From PHET01 sp038202795 (GTDB lineage Bacteria; Actinomycetota; Coriobacteriia; Anaerosomatales; PHET01): DNA of 26,459 bases. A program made the translations under genes and the position numbers. Numbering within the stretch: position 1 is the first letter of the stretch; each line of letters begins with the position of its first letter. This document shows, piece after piece, positions 23,799 through 26,459 of the stretch. The notes under the pieces are model-generated. The model was not told where the DNA came from and made no database searches. It saw only the letters and a list, made by a program, of their open reading frames with translations. Where the stretch lies: positions 1 through 26,459 of the forward strand of contig JBBREQ010000028.1 in the NCBI GenBank assembly GCA_038202795.1, read 5' to 3'.

Positions 23799-24170
23799 CT
23801 ATCCGCCACCGTGGCATCCCATGCACTGATTGATGCGGCGGTTGGAGTGAGCAATCACGGTTGCAGGGTTGTCGCTATGACAGACACATCCGGGGATGGG
23901 GATGTGGAACTGTCGTTCGTAATCGGGAGCCTGCCCTGCTGAGCGCAGCTGCTCGTACGCAGCTCGGTCTTCCGAGGAAGGAAACCACATCGAACCGAAG
24001 GCGAAGGCGAGCGACCCGATGAGGAACAGGCCCAAGAGCGCGTAACCAATGCCGGCGAGCAGATGCACCCACCACGGGCTGGATCCGGGTGGATCCGAGG
24101 CGGCATCGGTCAGCGGCTCGTGAGTCGATGCGCCGCTGTCGTCGGTCGGTTCTCTGCACGCGTCTGCCAT
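23799..24170 (-). CDS. Small membrane-anchored putative c-type cytochrome (paralogue B)
   Basis: 123 residues from ATG 24170 (GTG 24185 is also possible). Residues about 1-30 are cytoplasmic and Asp/Ser/Pro-rich, then a transmembrane anchor WVHLLAGIGYALLGLFLIGS, a short linker, and a C-terminal module IPIPGCVCHSDNPATVIAHS followed by NRRINQCMGCHGGG. C116-x-x-C119-H120 is a canonical heme c site. C95-V-C97-H98 is a CxCH variant with one residue fewer than normal; H108 between the sites could be an axial ligand. The topology puts the module outside. It follows paralogue A with seven bases between stop and start, in the hcp operon. Electron transfer is inferred; zinc binding is the alternative. 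Confidence 0.75.
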   Translation of the reverse strand: MADACREPTDDSGASTHEPLTDAASDPPGSSPWWVHLLAGIGYALLGLFLIGSLAFAFGSMWFPSSEDRAAYEQLRSAGQAPDYERQFHIPIPGCVCHSDNPATVIAHSNRRINQCMGCHGGG

Positions 24171-24177
24171 CGGGCGC

Positions 24178-24585
24178 CTACTCACCCTGCGCGCTGCCCA
24201 TGTGGCAGCCGGCGCACTGGTTCATGCGGTACGCCGCGTGGCGCTCGACCTCTGCCGGATCGTCACTGTGGCACACGCAGCCGGGGATCTCGATCGCCAG
24301 TGGGCTCGCGGGATCAGCCTCCGGTGCTTTGGCGCCAGGGTCGGCCGCACTCATGCCGCTCATATCGGCACCAGATGCTTCGGGCTGCTGTGGGAGCCCC
24401 GATTCAACTACGACATCCTCGCCCTCCGAGCCGGGCGCGGCAGCACCCGGCTCGAGGGTGGAGACAGAGGCCCGTGGTACGACGACTTCCGGCGCCTGCG
24501 GGGTGCCGTACGCGAACAGCACGATCACTGCGGCGAACAGCACCCCGGCCACGAGGCCTAGCATCTTCACAACGCGCGATTCCAT
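24178..24585 (-). CDS. Small membrane-anchored putative c-type cytochrome (paralogue A)
   Basis: 135 residues from ATG 24585, two bases after the hcp stop. A transmembrane anchor spans about 8-27 (MLGLVAGVLFAAVIVLFAYG), then a Pro/Ala/Glu-rich tether of about 70 residues, and a C-terminal module IPGCVCHSDDPAEVERHAAY followed by RMNQCAGCHMGS. Sites: C103-V-C105-H106 (CxCH), H116, and C124-x-x-C127-H128 (canonical CxxCH). Over the 29-residue module it matches paralogue B at 20 positions, while the rest of the two proteins differs, so the module is duplicated and conserved. Operon position suggests it serves as electron donor or acceptor around Hcp or another membrane redox chain. Family unrecognised. 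Confidence 0.78.
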   Translation of the reverse strand: MESRVVKMLGLVAGVLFAAVIVLFAYGTPQAPEVVVPRASVSTLEPGAAAPGSEGEDVVVESGLPQQPEASGADMSGMSAADPGAKAPEADPASPLAIEIPGCVCHSDDPAEVERHAAYRMNQCAGCHMGSAQGE

Positions 24586-24587
24586 TC

Positions 24588-26219
24588 CTACGACGCCTCT
24601 CCGAGAATCGCATTCAGGTCCTCGCGAGGACTCGCAGCGATCGGCTTGATCTGGAAGTTCTCGACAAGCACGCCCAGCACGTTGGGGGTGATGAACGCCG
24701 GCAGTGTGGGGCCAAGCCGGATGTCGGTGATGCCCAGGTGCAGCAGAGTCAGCAGAATCGCAACGGCCTTCTGCTCGTACCAGGACAGGATCATCGACAG
24801 CGGCAGGTCGTTGACGCCGCACTCGAACGCGTCAGCGAGCGCCACAGCGACCTTGATCGCGCTGTAGGCGTCATTGCACTGACCCACATCCATGAGTCGC
24901 GGCAGGCCGCCTATCTCGCCCAGGTCCTTGTCGAAGAAGCGGAACTTGCCGCAGGCCAGCGTAAGAATGATGGTGTCGGCTGGAGCCTGCTCGACGAACT
25001 CGGTGTAGTAGTTGCGGCCCGGCTTCGCGCCGTCGCAGCCGCCCACCAGGAAGAAATGGCGGATCGCGCCCGACTTCACGGCCTCGATGACGGTAGGTGC
25101 CACCGAGAGGATGGTGTTGTGCCCAAAGCCCACCATGACCTCACCGACCTCAGTCGGCTGGGTGAATCCCTCCATCGACTGGGCCTTCTCGATAACCGCC
25201 GAGAAGTCATCGCGGTGCACGTGCGGCAGACCCGGGAAGTTCACCACGTTGGCAGTGAAGACACGGTCGGCATACTCGGCGTGCGGGGGCATGAGGCAGT
25301 TGGTTGTCATGAGGATGGCACCAGGGAAGGCCGCGAACTCCTTCTTCTGGTTCTGCCAGGCGGTGCCGAAGTGGCCCACCAAGTTGTCGTAGCGCTTGAG
25401 CCCGGGGTACGCGTGCGCCGGAAGCATCTCGCCGTGCGTGTACACGTCGACACCGGCTCCCTGGGTCTGCTCAAGCAGGGCGGCGAGGTCAGCCAGGTCA
25501 TGACCCGAGACAAGGATCGCCTTGCCCGAGCGCTGGCCCAGCGTGACTTTGGTGGGCTCGGGGTTGCCGTAGGCGCCGGTGTTGGCGGCATCAAGAATCT
25601 CCATCGTGCGCAGGTTCACCTTGCCGCATTCGAGCGTGAGGCCGACCCAGGCGTCCAGGTCGAGCGAGGTGTCACTCAGCGCGTCAAGCGCCTTGAACAG
25701 ATAGGCGTCGATCTCGGGATCGGTCTGGCCTAGAGTGCGCGCATGATGGGCGTAAGCCGCGACACCCTTCAGCCCGTACAGCGTGGTCTCCTGCAGCGAC
25801 TGAACGTCGACATCGCGCGTGGTGTCCCACGGGCGGCCCATCTGCGCAGCGAGCGTGATCTTGCCCGACAGGTCAGCAGGAACAGCGAATTCGCTTGCCG
25901 AGACACTCGTTCGCGCCGCGAGAGCATCACGCAGCTGGACGGCGACGTCGACCTTCTCGGCGATCGTCTCGGGGTCGAAATCGACGTTGGTGAGCGTGGT
26001 GAACAACGCGTCCTCAACGAACGCACCCTCGGCATCGAGGTCGGTGCCGGCCGGAGCCGCAACGGCAACCGCCGCAAGCGCTCGGCACGCATGCACAAGC
26101 AGCTCCTGAACCGCGGCGACGTCCGGGTTCTTCCCGCACACCCCCACCTTCTCGCACCCCGTCCCATGTGCCGTCTGTTCGCACTGGTTACAAAACATCT
26201 CAGTCAACTGCGTATCCAT
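24588..26219 (-). CDS. hcp: Hybrid cluster protein (hydroxylamine reductase), class I
   Basis: 543 residues from ATG 26219 (GGAGAGG seven bases upstream; an in-frame extension to 26336 is not supported). Known: reduces hydroxylamine and acts in NO/S-nitrosation defence in anaerobes. The N-terminal cluster motif is C10-x2-C13-x8-C22-x5-C28 (FCNQCEQTAHGTGC then EKVGVCGK), the [4Fe-4S] anaerobe type, not the enterobacterial [2Fe-2S] type. Hybrid cluster ligands are visible: VSGHDL (His), THGEMLPAHAYPG (Glu), TTNCLMPPHAEY, VGGCDGAKPG, LACGKFRF and VGQCNDA (Cys), and SWYEQKAVAILL (Glu/Lys). First gene of the operon with the two small cytochromes. No adjacent hcr reductase. Confidence 0.97.
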   Translation of the reverse strand: MDTQLTEMFCNQCEQTAHGTGCEKVGVCGKNPDVAAVQELLVHACRALAAVAVAAPAGTDLDAEGAFVEDALFTTLTNVDFDPETIAEKVDVAVQLRDALAARTSVSASEFAVPADLSGKITLAAQMGRPWDTTRDVDVQSLQETTLYGLKGVAAYAHHARTLGQTDPEIDAYLFKALDALSDTSLDLDAWVGLTLECGKVNLRTMEILDAANTGAYGNPEPTKVTLGQRSGKAILVSGHDLADLAALLEQTQGAGVDVYTHGEMLPAHAYPGLKRYDNLVGHFGTAWQNQKKEFAAFPGAILMTTNCLMPPHAEYADRVFTANVVNFPGLPHVHRDDFSAVIEKAQSMEGFTQPTEVGEVMVGFGHNTILSVAPTVIEAVKSGAIRHFFLVGGCDGAKPGRNYYTEFVEQAPADTIILTLACGKFRFFDKDLGEIGGLPRLMDVGQCNDAYSAIKVAVALADAFECGVNDLPLSMILSWYEQKAVAILLTLLHLGITDIRLGPTLPAFITPNVLGVLVENFQIKPIAASPREDLNAILGEAS

Positions 26220-26340
26220 ACCAATCCTCTCCTCGTAGTGCATGGCTTCTCGTTTGTAGGGCTTAGCGAGTCCCGATGGTGACGCCGCGGCTCGATCGGG
26301 GTCGACGCAGCGCTTGTGCCGTTGTAAGGCCCTCAATGAG

Positions 26341-26459
26341 CGGAGGGGGGGCGGGGGCCCGCCACCACACCCCCCCCCCCGGGGCGGCAGTTAAAAAAAA
26401 ACAGCCAACGCAGACACAGGGCCCCCCCCCCCCCCGGACGGAGGGGGGACCCCCCCCCC
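26341..26459. other. Homopolymer-rich contig end, probably unreliable sequence
   Basis: The last ~120 bases are runs of C and G plus an A9 run, with no codon structure, unlike the rest of the window. 26220-26340, ahead of hcp, holds the hcp ribosome site and an unexceptional leader; I see no clear promoter. The end segment is best treated as low-quality assembly edge. Confidence 0.7.

Noticed and set aside
26220..26336. N-terminal extension of Hcp
   Set aside because: No homology, no ribosome site, and the ATG at 26219 has GGAGAGG and precedes the family's Cys motif.
26322..26336. TTG-N9-CAA sequence ahead of hcp as a possible FNR/HcpR-type site
   Set aside because: Only the outer TTG/CAA match; inner bases do not form a palindrome and the sequence borders the unreliable contig end.

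Overview
The window is GC-rich, single-contig bacterial DNA. Actinobacterial-type gene content (rpsF-ssb-rpsR-rplI-dnaB cluster, TIGR01906/DUF1461 membrane protein, DUF5679 mini-protein, GTG starts), fermentative enzymes (phosphoketolase, acetate kinase, arginine deiminase) and an anaerobe-type hybrid cluster protein suggest an anaerobic or microaerophilic Actinomycetota, perhaps a Coriobacteriia-like lineage. That assignment is inference; there is no rRNA here. Almost all genes lie on the minus strand; only cca and a two-gene cytochrome-assembly-like pair are on the plus strand.

Layout. 1-1580 (-): start of a large secreted DNRLRE/RHS-type surface protein, interrupted by an in-frame TGA, with a G9 tract inside its putative promoter. 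1804-3072 (-): arginine deiminase. 3179-4579 (+): CCA-adding enzyme, possibly leaderless. 4582-8183 (-): ackA-xfp, translationally coupled, giving acetyl phosphate and then ATP. 8276-9565 (-): purA. 9770-11143 (-): COG2509 flavoprotein. 11324-12694 (-): dnaB behind its own upstream region with DnaA-box-like sites and a 20-bp palindrome. 12944-15826 (-): a LytM/M23 protein overlapping rpsF, then ssb, rpsR and rplI, ended by a UUCG terminator. A perfect LexA/SOS-type box lies just ahead of the LytM gene. 15957-16031 (-): tRNA-Gly(CCC) with its own terminator. 16368-17681 (-): two TrkA-type NAD-binding regulators. 17826-17972 (-): DUF5679 zinc-ribbon mini-protein. 18101-20015 (-): GGDEF membrane protein plus DUF1461 protein. 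20181-21841 (+): CcsA/CcmF-like membrane protein and membrane partner. 21870-23690 (-): M28 peptidase with extra membrane helices and a large low-complexity insertion. 23799-26219 (-): hcp followed by two paralogous membrane-anchored putative c-type cytochromes.

Working together. The right end reads as a redox module: a class I hybrid cluster protein (hydroxylamine/NO detoxification) with two tiny tail-module cytochromes sharing an unusual CxCH + CxxCH signature, near a CcsA-like heme-assembly pair. This is the best candidate for an undescribed system. The second is the SOS-box-headed LytM-rpsF-ssb operon, which would tie a catalytically suspicious LytM protein and SSB to DNA damage. The last ~120 bases are homopolymer-rich and look like poor-quality contig-end sequence.
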